A stretch of 64,000 bases of DNA from Bacillus sp. F19 (lineage in GTDB: Bacteria; Bacillota; Bacilli; Bacillales; Bacillaceae): positions 1,266,001-1,330,000 of the forward strand of contig CP085710.1 in assembly GCA_023823795.1 (NCBI GenBank), read 5' to 3'. The translations under genes and the position numbers were made by a program. Positions within the stretch are counted from its first letter, which is position 1, and each line of letters begins with the position of its first letter. This document shows, in pieces, positions 1 through 9,073 of this stretch. The notes under the pieces are model-generated. The model worked only from the letters and a program-made list of their open reading frames with translations. It had not been told where the DNA came from and did not search any database.

Positions 1-146
1 AAACAAAAGAAAATAGAGCTTTATAACAGGATTAACGATTAGGTTTATAGAATGACTGAAATAAGAATAGAATTGATTATATAGGTCCATCTTACTGTTT
101 ACTTTACGAACCTATAAATCCTTGTTTATAGTTATGGGGTGAGTTC

Positions 147-518
147 ATGAATAAGAATAAAAGGCTTTACATTCCCCCTCCTTTCCCTCCTACAGCCAAC
201 ATTAACGGTAATGACTCTAATTCAACCTTAGGTAATTTTGAATATAAGCCACCTAACAATACTGGGGTAATCATAGGTATAATTGGCGGTGCATTGGCTA
301 CTGTGGGTGACGCTTTGTCGACTATTGGAACAATCATTCAACTAAATATAGATGTTTCTGCCGACTTTCAATCACAGGTGGATGATTTTAAGTCAGATCA
401 AGAGAAGGATAAGATGCAGGAAGAGATTGATGATCTTAAGGAACAGGTGAAAGAGATTGATGATCTCAAGGAACAGGTGAAACAGCTTGTGAAAATAATT
501 AAGAGTAACCAAAATTAA
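147..518 (+). CDS. small coiled-coil protein of unknown function
   Basis: I do not recognise this 123-residue protein. The ATG follows GGGGTGAG at a normal ribosome binding site distance. The N-terminus is proline-rich (YIPPPFPPTA). Residues about 40-66 are Gly/Ala/Ile-rich and hydrophobic, long enough to associate with a membrane. The last 45 residues are highly charged with a heptad-like pattern (EEIDDLKEQVK occurs twice), predicting a coiled coil. The gene stands alone and has its own terminator. It lies among mobile-element debris, so it may be cargo of an old element, but that is inference from position only. Confidence 0.6.
   Translation: MNKNKRLYIPPPFPPTANINGNDSNSTLGNFEYKPPNNTGVIIGIIGGALATVGDALSTIGTIIQLNIDVSADFQSQVDDFKSDQEKDKMQEEIDDLKEQVKEIDDLKEQVKQLVKIIKSNQN
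423..482 (+). repeat. 30-bp in-frame tandem duplication inside the coiled coil
   Basis: Bases 423-452 and 453-482 are direct repeats with one difference (T at 437, C at 467). The duplication lengthens the coiled coil of the 147-518 protein by ten residues without changing the frame. The near identity suggests a recent slippage event. Confidence 0.85.
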
Positions 519-538
519 GAGGTTACTCTCTTTTTATT
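502..538 (+). terminator. rho-independent terminator of the 147-518 gene
   Basis: AGAGTAACC (502-510) pairs with GGTTACTCT (521-529), a 9-bp stem, followed by CTTTTTATTT. It overlaps the stop codon at 516-518. Confidence 0.85.
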
Positions 539-1571
539 TATCTTCGCAATTTTGTATGAATTATCCTGAAGTTTGCATATTAACACCAGAAAACAGAATA
601 TTCGAAGTTGAGTTTCTTGCAAAACTAGGAAGAATTTTAAAAATCGAAGAAGAAAATGATTTTGATTAATACTACAAATATGAATTTAGGGGTGCGATGT
701 TTAACAAGGCATTGCTTTTTTGTTTGATTAACGAAGAAGATTGTGAAGTATTATACTTAAAGTAACGGGGGCTTATCAGGAATAACTGGTAAGCCTCTTA
801 TGAAATAATTGATCTTCCGCAATCAGGCGCTTTAATGGAATTCTGGAAAATTTTTCAATAAGCTAACCGAATGGCTGTTTTTTGCAAGCTAGGTAAATCA
901 AAAAAAGCTAGACCACAATTTCAAATGCTGGTTTCGGTTATGTTCTTATAGATAATGTTAGTGCTATTGAATGTTTTATAAGAAGTTGGGGGCGCATTTA
1001 ATAATCTTCTTTTTGACCACATTATTGACCACATTTTCGCCGAAAGAGTATGAATATTTACGAATTTGAAAATCATCATTTTGAAGAAATGTTAAGTTGA
1101 CATATATTTATAGAAGTAAAATGAAAGAACCTGATTTTCCAAGTTAATAATAAAAAGATGTTTGCTTTACTTGGGAAACCAGGTTTTGAAGAAGTTAAAG
1201 CAGAGCTTGAGAAACGATTGAAATATGAAGTGAAAAGGAGATGTGCCAATGGCACATCTCCTTTTTTTACGAAAACAGCCAGCTGACAATTGAGATTAGT
1301 CCTTTTTCCAATGAAAAACTTCAAAACGGAACCCATTATAATTAAATTGGCGGTTTTTCTTCTTTTAATAAATGACTCCAAAGTTCTTCTTCATATTTAT
1401 TAAGTATCTTTCCAATATTTAGCGCTACCCTTAATGTTTAGCAATATAACTGACCTGACCAAACTGACCCAAATGCTTTTAATGTTTCATAAAGTAGTAG
1501 AATGGTGGTTTGGAAAATGCTGGTACAAATGGATTTGTCATAAATTCTCCTGAACTTACCCAGCTACGCTA
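539..1571. other. gene-poor stretch with short gene remnants
   Basis: No intact gene is visible. A 37-codon open frame on + (556-669) ends in EEENDFD and lacks a ribosome binding site. A hairpin pairs 769-779 with 785-796 but lacks a T run. A second short + frame (1158-1286), containing FALLGKPGFEEVKAELEKRL, has no good ribosome binding site and reads through the terminator at 1234-1267. These look like ends of genes cut off by rearrangements. Together with the tRNA half and integrase fragment to the right, the stretch reads as the decayed end of an integrated element. Confidence 0.5.
1234..1267 (+). terminator. strong rho-independent terminator
   Basis: AAAGGAGATGTGCC (1234-1247) is perfectly complementary to GGCACATCTCCTTT (1251-1264) around the 3-base loop AAT, followed by a run of T. 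The gene it once served is no longer intact. Confidence 0.85.
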
Positions 1572-1618
1572 TTTCCTTGACAGGGAAGGGGTCGGGGGTT
1601 CGAATCCCTCACAGGTCA
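1572..1618 (+). pseudogene. 3' half of a tRNA gene (anticodon arm to discriminator), probable attachment site
   Basis: The sequence folds as the 3' half of a tRNA. TTTCC/GGAAG forms an anticodon stem around the 7-base loop TTGACAG (anticodon GAC, valine). A 5-base variable region, a T arm GGGGG-TTCGAAT-CCCTC and a 3' acceptor strand ACAGGTC with discriminator A follow. No matching GACCTGT acceptor strand or D arm lies upstream, so this is not a whole tRNA. Tyrosine integrases often recombine at the 3' half of tRNA genes and leave exactly such a partial copy. The integrase remnant at 1761-2156 is close by. Confidence 0.65.
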
Positions 1619-1760
1619 TTAGGAAAGAGCCATGAAAACGTTGAGTTATCACAGGGACTTGTTTTAGATAAATACAGATGGGTTGGTGGCAGATTAAATC
1701 TTATTTTTGATTTTTTTATAGATTTATGACTTTTCCTTTTTCTTGGGTTGAAATAAATAA

Positions 1761-2156
1761 TCAAATTATTTGCAGCTCCCTATCAGCACTGTCTAAAGCA
1801 TGACCATATAGATCCATGGTTGTACCGATTTTTGCATGACCTAACCTTGCGCTAATAGTTTTCATATGGACATGGACACCCTGATTAATTAATAATGTAG
1901 CAGAGGTGTGCCTTAGTTCATGAAACGTAATCGACGGAAGTCCGAATATCTTTAATTTTTTTCTCCACCATGCAGTAATACTTGATGGATACATAGGTTT
2001 ACCATCCCATGTAGAAAATAATAAAAATCGCACAAAACCTTCCCATTTATCCCCCAGACATAATCTTTCCTTATTCTTTTGAACCTTATATTGCTTCAAT
2101 TGTTCCGTTACACTTGGCGATAGCGAGATTATTCGAACCGAAGGAAAAGGGCGCAC
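1761..2156 (-). pseudogene. truncated tyrosine recombinase/integrase (C-terminal part)
   Basis: The 131 codons match only the C-terminal catalytic half of a phage-type tyrosine recombinase. The H-x-x-R box is present (FHELRHTSATLL), as are the RLGHAKIGTTM motif and the nucleophile tyrosine (MDLYGHALD). The N-terminal arm-binding and core-binding domains and the first catalytic arginine are missing. The reading frame is closed by a TAG at 2169-2171 immediately upstream of the apparent GTG start. It is therefore a remnant and should be inactive. Its position 140 bp from a tRNA 3' half fits an old integration site. Confidence 0.8.
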
Positions 2157-2312
2157 ATGCAGAAGCTTCTAGGCACAGCCAAAATGAAATGAATAAGCTC
2201 AACTATTTCTATCAACCTAACTATATTAATCTTTTAGGAAAGCTAACAAAAATGTTGATATTGTCCTTCTATTCATTTGTCTTTTGTCGGTAACGGACAT
2301 CATAGTTTAATA

Positions 2313-2345
2313 GGGACAAGGTAATGATCCCCTTGCCCCTTTCAT
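2313..2345. terminator. possible terminator hairpin
   Basis: GGGACAAGG (2313-2321) pairs with CCTTGCCCC (2331-2339) with one mismatch. It lies just downstream of the minus-strand protease gene, but the flanks are only weakly T-rich on either strand. Confidence 0.35.
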
Positions 2346-2371
2346 TGACAGTCATCTAAATATTAAAACCT

Positions 2372-5300
2372 TTATTTTAAACCTAACTGACTTAACACCT
2401 TATCCAACGTAATACCCTTATACGTATCTTTCGCTCGAGGGGCATCTGGAACAGAGTCATTTTGTAATCCATAGTTTTTAATCACATAATCCATATCCTT
2501 TTTATCAACAATCTTATCGAAGTTAAAATCTGTAGTTACATTATTAGTTCCCCAATTTTTTTGTAACTCGATTGCGTCTAATACATCGATTACATCATCC
2601 TTATTAACATAGCCAGCTCGTGCAACTTTTAATAAGTTTCTGAAAGATTTACCTATTAATTCTCCACGAATGTCATCAAATAGGAAGTCTACTGTTTTAT
2701 ACATTGTAAAGTGTCCAGGAGCATCTACTTTAATCGTATACGGCTTTGTATCTGCCTTAATACCATCAAATGCATAATCACCTTGTTTTGTTGTAACTGG
2801 TGTTTCAAGGACAGTTTTTCCATCAAATGATGTTAATGTTACTTTCGTTTCTCTGAGATCAATTTCAGAAATCGGTTGGCCTGTAGTTGGATTTTTCGCA
2901 CCTTCTATTTGTACTGAACCAGATAATCTTGAAACTTTTGCATTTACAAAATAATTATCTATATAAGTGAAAACATTTTTCATTTCTACATTTGATTGGT
3001 CAATAGTCGTTCCATAGAAATCCCATCCAATTGAAGGTTCTGTAGTAAAGCTTTTATCTAGAGTTTTTACGTCAAAATTAAATAACTGTAGGTCCTCAGG
3101 TAACGTTTTATCACCTAAATACGTAAATGTAAACGTATATTGTAATCTGTTTTCCGAAGTTGTTGGTGCAGTTGTTACTGAAACTTGTGCGTCGCCATAT
3201 TGTTTAACCGCATCGTTAACAATTACATTTTCAATTGCACCTTGATTCTTGTTTACTTGCATTGTAATTTTTGCCGTTTTTAGGTTTTTAACATTATTTG
3301 AACGAACTGAATAATTTACAGTCTCTCCAGTAGTTATATTTTGTTTATTTGCTTTCAAATAATAGTAAGGTGTTGTATTTTTTGTAAACACAACGTGTTT
3401 ATAGGAAGAAGCATTCATTGCAGCATCTAAAGCATAGAACACTACCGGTAATTTTGCATATTTACTATCAACTAAAATATGATCTGAATAGTCACCATTT
3501 TTATCTACACGAATAGGTTTTGAAGGATATGGTGATGCCCACGAATAAACAAATGAATTATTTGATTGATCAACGGGAATACCGTACTTTTTCGCCTCAT
3601 CGATTTCAGGATCATTTATGTTGAGCTTAAAGTCATATAACATTTGTCCCTTTGAATCTAGATCGCTGTCACTATATTCAATTACTTTTTGATCTAACGA
3701 ATCAAAGCTAGCTGTAAAATTTGGTGTTCCATACTCCAGCATAAAATCTTTTTCCATAGAGAATGTTTTTTCACTTTCACTTGTTCCTACTAGTTTCAAT
3801 TTATAATGACCAGGTCTAATTAATTTTTTATCACTACTGATCGGATTTTTTGAATCACCTGTAAATGGGTAGTAATCCGTAGCTGCTAGGGTCATAATAT
3901 TATATACTTGATTTTCATTCATTACGCCTGTATTGAAGTATCCAATTACCCCTAAATCTTCACCTGTTTTTGGATCTTGAATGACAACATCTAATGTTTT
4001 CATATGTGATTTTAATGAGAATGAACCAGACATAAACGGATAGTCATAAGAAGTTACGTTTGTCATTTTGTTTGAATACAATGGATTAGATAGTTCAAAT
4101 GTATCGATTCCCTCGTACACTACACGGCCACCAAATGGAATTTGGTATTGCTCAGTTGAATCCTCATTATTTGTAAATACGATATATCCTTCGTATGTTC
4201 CTTTTTCAGCCGTTTTCGGAATGTCCAAACTAAATCTAATTGACTTTTGGCTACTTCCATCAACTTTTACCGAAGTAGGACCTGTTAAAGTCACATTATT
4301 TAGAGCTGCATCTTTTGAGCCTCTTAATCCTGTTTGGAATTTAACATTTACATCAAATATTTTTGATTTTTCACTTCGATTTTTTAACATGATATTCCTA
4401 GCTTCTGTGATATCTTGGTCATCAGAACCAAACGAACCAAAGCTAATTCCACCTGTTAACTCTTTGATTGGTTTTTGTTTTCCATCTATGATTGTCGGTG
4501 TTTTATCGACTACTTGTAACTCTACGTTCGAGTGAATTGCTTCAAATGCATCTACTCGTCCACTTCCTACTTCAAATACACTATAATCTTTTAATAATGG
4601 ATCAGCTGTATTCATCAAAATGGATTTAATATCAGCTGGCCCGAGATCTTTATTTGATTGAAGTAATAATGCTGACACACCTGCTACATAAGGTGTAGCC
4701 ATTGAAGTTCCTGATAAACGCTGATATGCATATTTATAATCTTCCGGTTTTGTTCCATCTGCTGTTTTATCGTTTACGTAAAATGGGACGGTTGAAAGAA
4801 TCGAAACACCTGGTCCAGTTACTTCCGGTTTAATGTCATAATTTATTCGAGAAGGACCTCTAGAACTAAATTTTGCTAACTCATCGGATGCTGTTTGTAT
4901 CTTAGTAAAATCGCCAAATGTGAAATCAGTTTTACCAGTTTTTAATGCTTCCAAGATCGTTAATCCTTCTTCATTTGAAACAGAGAATGAAGGAATCGCA
5001 TTAACTGATTCACCTAAAAAAGACTGAATTGCACCCTCGGCCTTGTTTGCTTCATCATTATACATGATAACGCCAGCAGCACCTTGTGCCTTGGCATTCG
5101 CAATTTTAGAGTCCAATGTATAAACTCCTCGGCTCATGAGTACAAATTTCCCTTTTACGTCTTTTCCTGTATAGTTATCTCCGAGCCCCACATCAACAAG
5201 TTGGATAGTTTTTCCTTTTAATGTAGATAAATCATCTTTATAGTTTTTTGCTAATTGTCTTAAATTGTAATTCTTCCCATTATGTGCACCTGCATATTGA

Positions 5301-6526
5301 TAAATATCAATTGCAACAGATGATGCACCAACAGTTAACGCTAAGGCTGCAGCACCTGGTGAACCTAGCGTATAATTTTTATCGCCACTATTCCCCGCTG
5401 CAACAACGGTTGTTACTCCACTTAATACTGCATTGTTTACAGCAATTGAAGTTGCATATAATGGATCATTAAGTGAATTACCTAGTGACATATTAATAAC
5501 ATCCATGCCATCCTTCACAGCTCGATCGACAGATGCAATTATGTCATCAGCTTGTCCGCTGCCATATGGTCCAAGCACTCGGTAAGCATAAATATCTGCT
5601 TCTGGTGCTGCTCCAACTGTTGTATACTCACTATCCGTTACTCCACGGCTTCCAATAATCCCAGCAACATGTGTACCATGATTAGTATAATAGGTCGATC
5701 CATTCATTTCTGGTTTACCTGATTTTTTCCAATCAGCATAGGTTGTTTCCATCGGATCACTATCGTCATCTACAAAATCATATCCACCTTTATAAGCATC
5801 CTTTAAATCTGGATGGTTATAATCAATTCCAGTATCTAGAATACCGATTTTAATCCCTTTACCGGTATAGCCTTCTGCATGTAAACGGTCTAATCCATCA
5901 TAAGGTGTATAATTTGCGATATTGAATTCATCTGCTTTTAATTGATCATTATCTTTTCCTTGAACAGGCGGATCAATCGTAAACGTTTCGTTACTCCAAA
6001 CTGATTTGACAACTTTTGATTTTAATAGATTCTGAATTTGATTTGCAGGTAAACTCATTGAAACACCATTAAATGCATGTTTATATGAGCAATTAATCTT
6101 ATAATTTACTTTTTTACTATTTTCATCAACTAATACTTGTCCTAAATCTTTTTGAAATATTTCATGATCTTGATCAACTAAATTTGATGCTTCAGAATCT
6201 GATAGTTGTTGACCTTCTGATGCCGCTTCAATCTTAGCAACTTTTGCTGGTTTATTTGCAAACTCAATAATGACAGAAGTCTGTTTCGTAGAATTTAAAT
6301 CAATATCAGAAGAAATTTGAAGACCTGTCTCTTCATTTGTTGAAAGTTGGTTAAGAGCTGCTCTTTGTTCTGGTGTTAAATTAGCAAGTAAATTTTCAGT
6401 ATTCGAATAACTAACCGCTTTCGTAGTAGTTGGTACTTGTCCAATAGAACCTAAAATAAAGCTAGATGATAGAGTAGCAATAACTAAGCTTTTGACAATC
6501 CTACTTTTGCGTGCTTTTTTTCCCAT
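2372..6526 (-). CDS. secreted Vpr-like subtilisin-family protease with dockerin-like C-terminus
   Basis: A 1384-residue S8 serine protease. I chose the ATG at 6526 because GGGGGG stands 6 bases before it; a further in-frame ATG exists at 6589. A basic start and hydrophobic run (about residues 10-30) form a signal peptide. An I9-type propeptide follows. Then comes the catalytic domain with Asp231 (GILDTGID), His283 (NHGTHVAG) and Ser608 (SGTSMATP), interrupted by a PA insert around 420-540 as in Vpr. Long beta-rich (Fn3-like) domains follow. About residues 1285-1355 carry two calcium-loop-like repeats (VNKDDVIDVLDAI and FNFDKIVDKKDMDYV) typical of type I dockerins. B. subtilis Vpr is about 806 residues, so this is much longer. 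It is monocistronic and probably degrades extracellular protein. Confidence 0.9.
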   Translation of the reverse strand: MGKKARKSRIVKSLVIATLSSSFILGSIGQVPTTTKAVSYSNTENLLANLTPEQRAALNQLSTNEETGLQISSDIDLNSTKQTSVIIEFANKPAKVAKIEAASEGQQLSDSEASNLVDQDHEIFQKDLGQVLVDENSKKVNYKINCSYKHAFNGVSMSLPANQIQNLLKSKVVKSVWSNETFTIDPPVQGKDNDQLKADEFNIANYTPYDGLDRLHAEGYTGKGIKIGILDTGIDYNHPDLKDAYKGGYDFVDDDSDPMETTYADWKKSGKPEMNGSTYYTNHGTHVAGIIGSRGVTDSEYTTVGAAPEADIYAYRVLGPYGSGQADDIIASVDRAVKDGMDVINMSLGNSLNDPLYATSIAVNNAVLSGVTTVVAAGNSGDKNYTLGSPGAAALALTVGASSVAIDIYQYAGAHNGKNYNLRQLAKNYKDDLSTLKGKTIQLVDVGLGDNYTGKDVKGKFVLMSRGVYTLDSKIANAKAQGAAGVIMYNDEANKAEGAIQSFLGESVNAIPSFSVSNEEGLTILEALKTGKTDFTFGDFTKIQTASDELAKFSSRGPSRINYDIKPEVTGPGVSILSTVPFYVNDKTADGTKPEDYKYAYQRLSGTSMATPYVAGVSALLLQSNKDLGPADIKSILMNTADPLLKDYSVFEVGSGRVDAFEAIHSNVELQVVDKTPTIIDGKQKPIKELTGGISFGSFGSDDQDITEARNIMLKNRSEKSKIFDVNVKFQTGLRGSKDAALNNVTLTGPTSVKVDGSSQKSIRFSLDIPKTAEKGTYEGYIVFTNNEDSTEQYQIPFGGRVVYEGIDTFELSNPLYSNKMTNVTSYDYPFMSGSFSLKSHMKTLDVVIQDPKTGEDLGVIGYFNTGVMNENQVYNIMTLAATDYYPFTGDSKNPISSDKKLIRPGHYKLKLVGTSESEKTFSMEKDFMLEYGTPNFTASFDSLDQKVIEYSDSDLDSKGQMLYDFKLNINDPEIDEAKKYGIPVDQSNNSFVYSWASPYPSKPIRVDKNGDYSDHILVDSKYAKLPVVFYALDAAMNASSYKHVVFTKNTTPYYYLKANKQNITTGETVNYSVRSNNVKNLKTAKITMQVNKNQGAIENVIVNDAVKQYGDAQVSVTTAPTTSENRLQYTFTFTYLGDKTLPEDLQLFNFDVKTLDKSFTTEPSIGWDFYGTTIDQSNVEMKNVFTYIDNYFVNAKVSRLSGSVQIEGAKNPTTGQPISEIDLRETKVTLTSFDGKTVLETPVTTKQGDYAFDGIKADTKPYTIKVDAPGHFTMYKTVDFLFDDIRGELIGKSFRNLLKVARAGYVNKDDVIDVLDAIELQKNWGTNNVTTDFNFDKIVDKKDMDYVIKNYGLQNDSVPDAPRAKDTYKGITLDKVLSQLGLK

Positions 6527-7082
6527 TTTCTTCCCCCCCCAAGTCTCTGTCACTTTATTACATATGTAGTGCAATGATTTACGAAACAATGATTCTAATA
6601 GGTTTTAAGTATTTATTTAGAATTCATCGATTTTCGTTGATTCATTATAATTACATAAGCACTTACAATTATTAAGAATATTTGGAGTTTTGTAAATTGG
6701 GGGGAATATTGCATAAATACATAATTCAAAATACGCTTTTTTTCATCAGTTTTTTTAAAATAATTGTCGTTAAGATGTAGTTAATGTAGAACTTTCATTT
6801 CATCACCAATATTATGTTATTTATTTTGTCAAAATAAAGGGAATCTAATTTGGGGGAATATTGTACAAAACTATTAAATACTGTTGATTTAGTATAAAAT
6901 ATTTTTTCAATACGATACAAAACTAGGAAACTATAAACGAAATTGATATCTTCTTCAAAGTATGTTTGATCCAAATCCTCTTATAAACTTCCGGATATTA
7001 CACTAATGCATTCGTTAGTTGTATAAGGAATTAAACGTTTAAGTTTTTTATCATAAATGCAGGTTTTTATGCCCCTTAAGTT
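6527..7082. other. AT-rich 550-bp intergenic stretch
   Basis: No gene is visible. On the minus strand a TATAAT-like hexamer (complement of 6644-6649) lies about 120 bases upstream of the protease start and might be its -10 box, but no good -35 box accompanies it. Oligo-A/T tracts dominate the remainder. Confidence 0.3.
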
Positions 7083-7304
7083 TTAAATTGATATCTCTAA
7101 ATTAATAGCTTGGATAACGTAATTTTCATGTTCTTCTGATTTAGAATATCCAATTTTGAATTCGTTTGAATCAATTAGATTGTTAATACTCTTTGGTATT
7201 TTATAATTCCAGTCAACATCATTATATTGAAATGGAAAATGATCACCGTTTGGATTTGGACTATGAATAAAAACTGCATCATATCCTGCATCTAAACTGC
7301 ACAT
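7083..7304 (-). pseudogene. C-terminal gene fragment, possibly a HAD-type hydrolase
   Basis: The 73 codons read like a real protein end but begin without a ribosome binding site. The opening CSLDAGYDAVFIHSP resembles the motif IV region of HAD-superfamily phosphatases (AxxAGxxAVFI). No upstream part of a HAD protein is present; the frame runs into a spacer and then the integrase gene. I read it as the 3' remnant left by insertion or deletion next to the integrase. The family assignment is tentative. Confidence 0.35.
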
Positions 7305-7368
7305 GACAGATAATTTGTCTTACAGTACCAAGGGTTCCATTGATTGCTTTTTTGTTCCTTTTTGACCA

Positions 7369-8454
7369 TTACGTCCAGAATCGATCATCAAAGCGATCGG
7401 CTGTATTCTTCTGCATTTCTTCATTTGTATGCGAGTAAATATCGAGAGTAATCCCGACTCTTGCATGTCCTAGCCGCTCACTAACGACCTTTGGATTTTC
7501 TCCCATTCGCATTAAAATGGTGGCATGAGTATGTCTTAAATTATGAAATGGAATTTTAGGAACGTTGGCTTTCTTCGTAAGTGCTTGAAATTTACGAAGT
7601 AGATTTCTTGGCTCAAGGTAGGTTCCGTTTTTTGATTGGATCACCAACCCGAGATGATTCGTTCCTTGTTGTTGTCTATATTGGATCAAGGAATCTCGTA
7701 TACTAGCTGATAGATACACGTCACGTTCTGAATGAGAAGTTTTCACTACCTTTACCAATAATCCGTTTCTTTTTGTCCTCGTTAACGATTCTTCGACGTG
7801 AATGACACCTTTTATCAAGTCAATATACTTCCATTTTAATGCGAGAATTTCTCCTCGCCTCATGCCGGTAAAGATAGCTAGTAAGAAAGGAACAAGCGCG
7901 TTTTCTTGTTCGCAAACTTTAAGAAATGCTTTAACTTCTTCGACTGTCCATATTTGTTTACGTTTTTTATGAATCGAAGGAGGAGAAGCGTCTTTAGCTG
8001 GATTATTCTTAAGTAATCCCCATTTAACGGCTTTCTGTAAAGCTTTTGATAGTAGATTGTGTATTCTTTTTACCGTTGCATTGGCTAAACCGTTGTCTAA
8101 TTTTTGTGCATACAATTGATCAATATCATACGATGTAATCTTCTCCAGAGGAGTCGATTGAAAGTATGGTATCAGATGAACACGTACAATTGTTTCACCT
8201 AATTCAAAGGAAGCCATTTGAACTTCGTATTTATACGTGTGCAGCCAAATATGAATATAATCCTTAAATAAGGTTTTGGAAGGCTCGCTGTATTCTCCAT
8301 TCATAATGGCAGCAGTTAGCTTATTCATTTCATCTAATGCTTCACGCTTCGTATTAAAGCCGCCACGATAAATTTGTTTCCTTTTTCCGGTTCTGCTATC
8401 TAACCCAGCATTAATTCGAAAAGACCATACTTTACCTATTTTTTTAACTGACAT
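7369..8454 (-). CDS. tyrosine recombinase (phage/ICE-type integrase), intact
   Basis: 361 residues, normal length for the Tn916/phage integrase group. The N-terminal arm-binding domain (about 1-55, GKVWSFRINAGLDSRTGKR) is followed by a SAM-like core-binding domain (60-160) and the catalytic domain. All catalytic residues are visible: Arg199 (TGMRRGEIL), His304 and Arg307 (FHNLRHTHATIL), His330 (RLGHARVG) and Tyr340 (LDIYSHT). The start ATG follows GGAGG, which is part of a hairpin (see 8462-8480). No excisionase or other element gene accompanies it, so its element has probably been lost or lies in the debris around it. Confidence 0.92.
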   Translation of the reverse strand: MSVKKIGKVWSFRINAGLDSRTGKRKQIYRGGFNTKREALDEMNKLTAAIMNGEYSEPSKTLFKDYIHIWLHTYKYEVQMASFELGETIVRVHLIPYFQSTPLEKITSYDIDQLYAQKLDNGLANATVKRIHNLLSKALQKAVKWGLLKNNPAKDASPPSIHKKRKQIWTVEEVKAFLKVCEQENALVPFLLAIFTGMRRGEILALKWKYIDLIKGVIHVEESLTRTKRNGLLVKVVKTSHSERDVYLSASIRDSLIQYRQQQGTNHLGLVIQSKNGTYLEPRNLLRKFQALTKKANVPKIPFHNLRHTHATILMRMGENPKVVSERLGHARVGITLDIYSHTNEEMQKNTADRFDDRFWT

Positions 8455-8461
8455 TAAAAAA

Positions 8462-8480
8462 CCTCCATTGGAGATGGAGG
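8462..8480 (-). promoter_or_regulatory. hairpin covering the integrase ribosome binding site
   Basis: On the minus strand CCTCCAT (8480-8474) pairs with ATGGAGG (8468-8462) around a 5-base loop. The GGAGG of this stem is the ribosome binding site of the integrase start at 8454. A run of T follows directly. The structure could block initiation or act as a leaky terminator. Confidence 0.55.
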
Positions 8481-8779
8481 TAGGGTTAAGCAGGGAGTGT
8501 ATGATTTTTTAACACACTTTGTGCCCGCTCAAAGGTGGTTTTTTACTTCGTGTTTGTATAAGGTATGAAGCCATTTAAATAGGAAGTTTTCCATGTCGTA
8601 CTCTACAAAAACGACAGCGTATTGACAGAGGATGCGTCTCTGACCCTTTTGAGGATTTCATCTCAGTTATTGTGACTTTAATAAAACCCCTTTAGATATT
8701 AAATGTCTTAATGTTGTAAAAAGGTTGATAATGAATCGGCTACACTAAGTTAGACAATTATTTTAAGGTCAAGTAGACT

Positions 8780-9073
8780 AATGAAAACAACGATAAAAGG
8801 AGAACATTTACGCAAGAATTTAAAGAACAAATCGTACAACTGTATCTAAATGGATAGCCTCGCAAAGAAATTATAAGTGAGTATGACCTGACTCCCTCCT
8901 CACTAGATAAATGGATCAGTCAACAACGCAACTCAGGTTCGTTTAAAGAAAAAGATCATTTAACGCCTGATCAAGTGAAATTGGCTGAGGTAATGAAGAG
9001 AAATAAACAGCTAGAAATGGAGAATGATATTTTAAAGCAAGCCGCGCTGATCATGGGACGAAAGGAAATGTGA
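8780..9073 (+). pseudogene. IS3-family orfA (HTH protein), disrupted
   Basis: The frame reads KRRTFTQEFKEQIVQLYLNG, a TAG stop at 8855-8857, then PRKEIISEYDLTPSSLDKW, ending in a leucine-zipper-like region (MKRNKQLEMENDILKQAA). This is the standard helix-turn-helix OrfA. The ATG at 8781 is out of frame with this protein by one base, and there is no in-frame start between the TAG at 8774 and the body. A lost A in the AAAA run at 8784-8787 would explain that. Together with the amber codon it should abolish OrfA and the OrfAB fusion. Confidence 0.8.

Noticed and set aside
1076-1381. Minus-strand 101-residue frame
   Set aside because: It crosses the strong plus-strand terminator and shows no family features.
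1572-1618. Intact tRNA gene
   Set aside because: No 5' acceptor strand or D arm precedes the anticodon arm.
4068-4535. Plus-strand gene inside the protease
   Set aside because: Antisense frame over a strongly conserved domain-rich gene, with no ribosome binding site.
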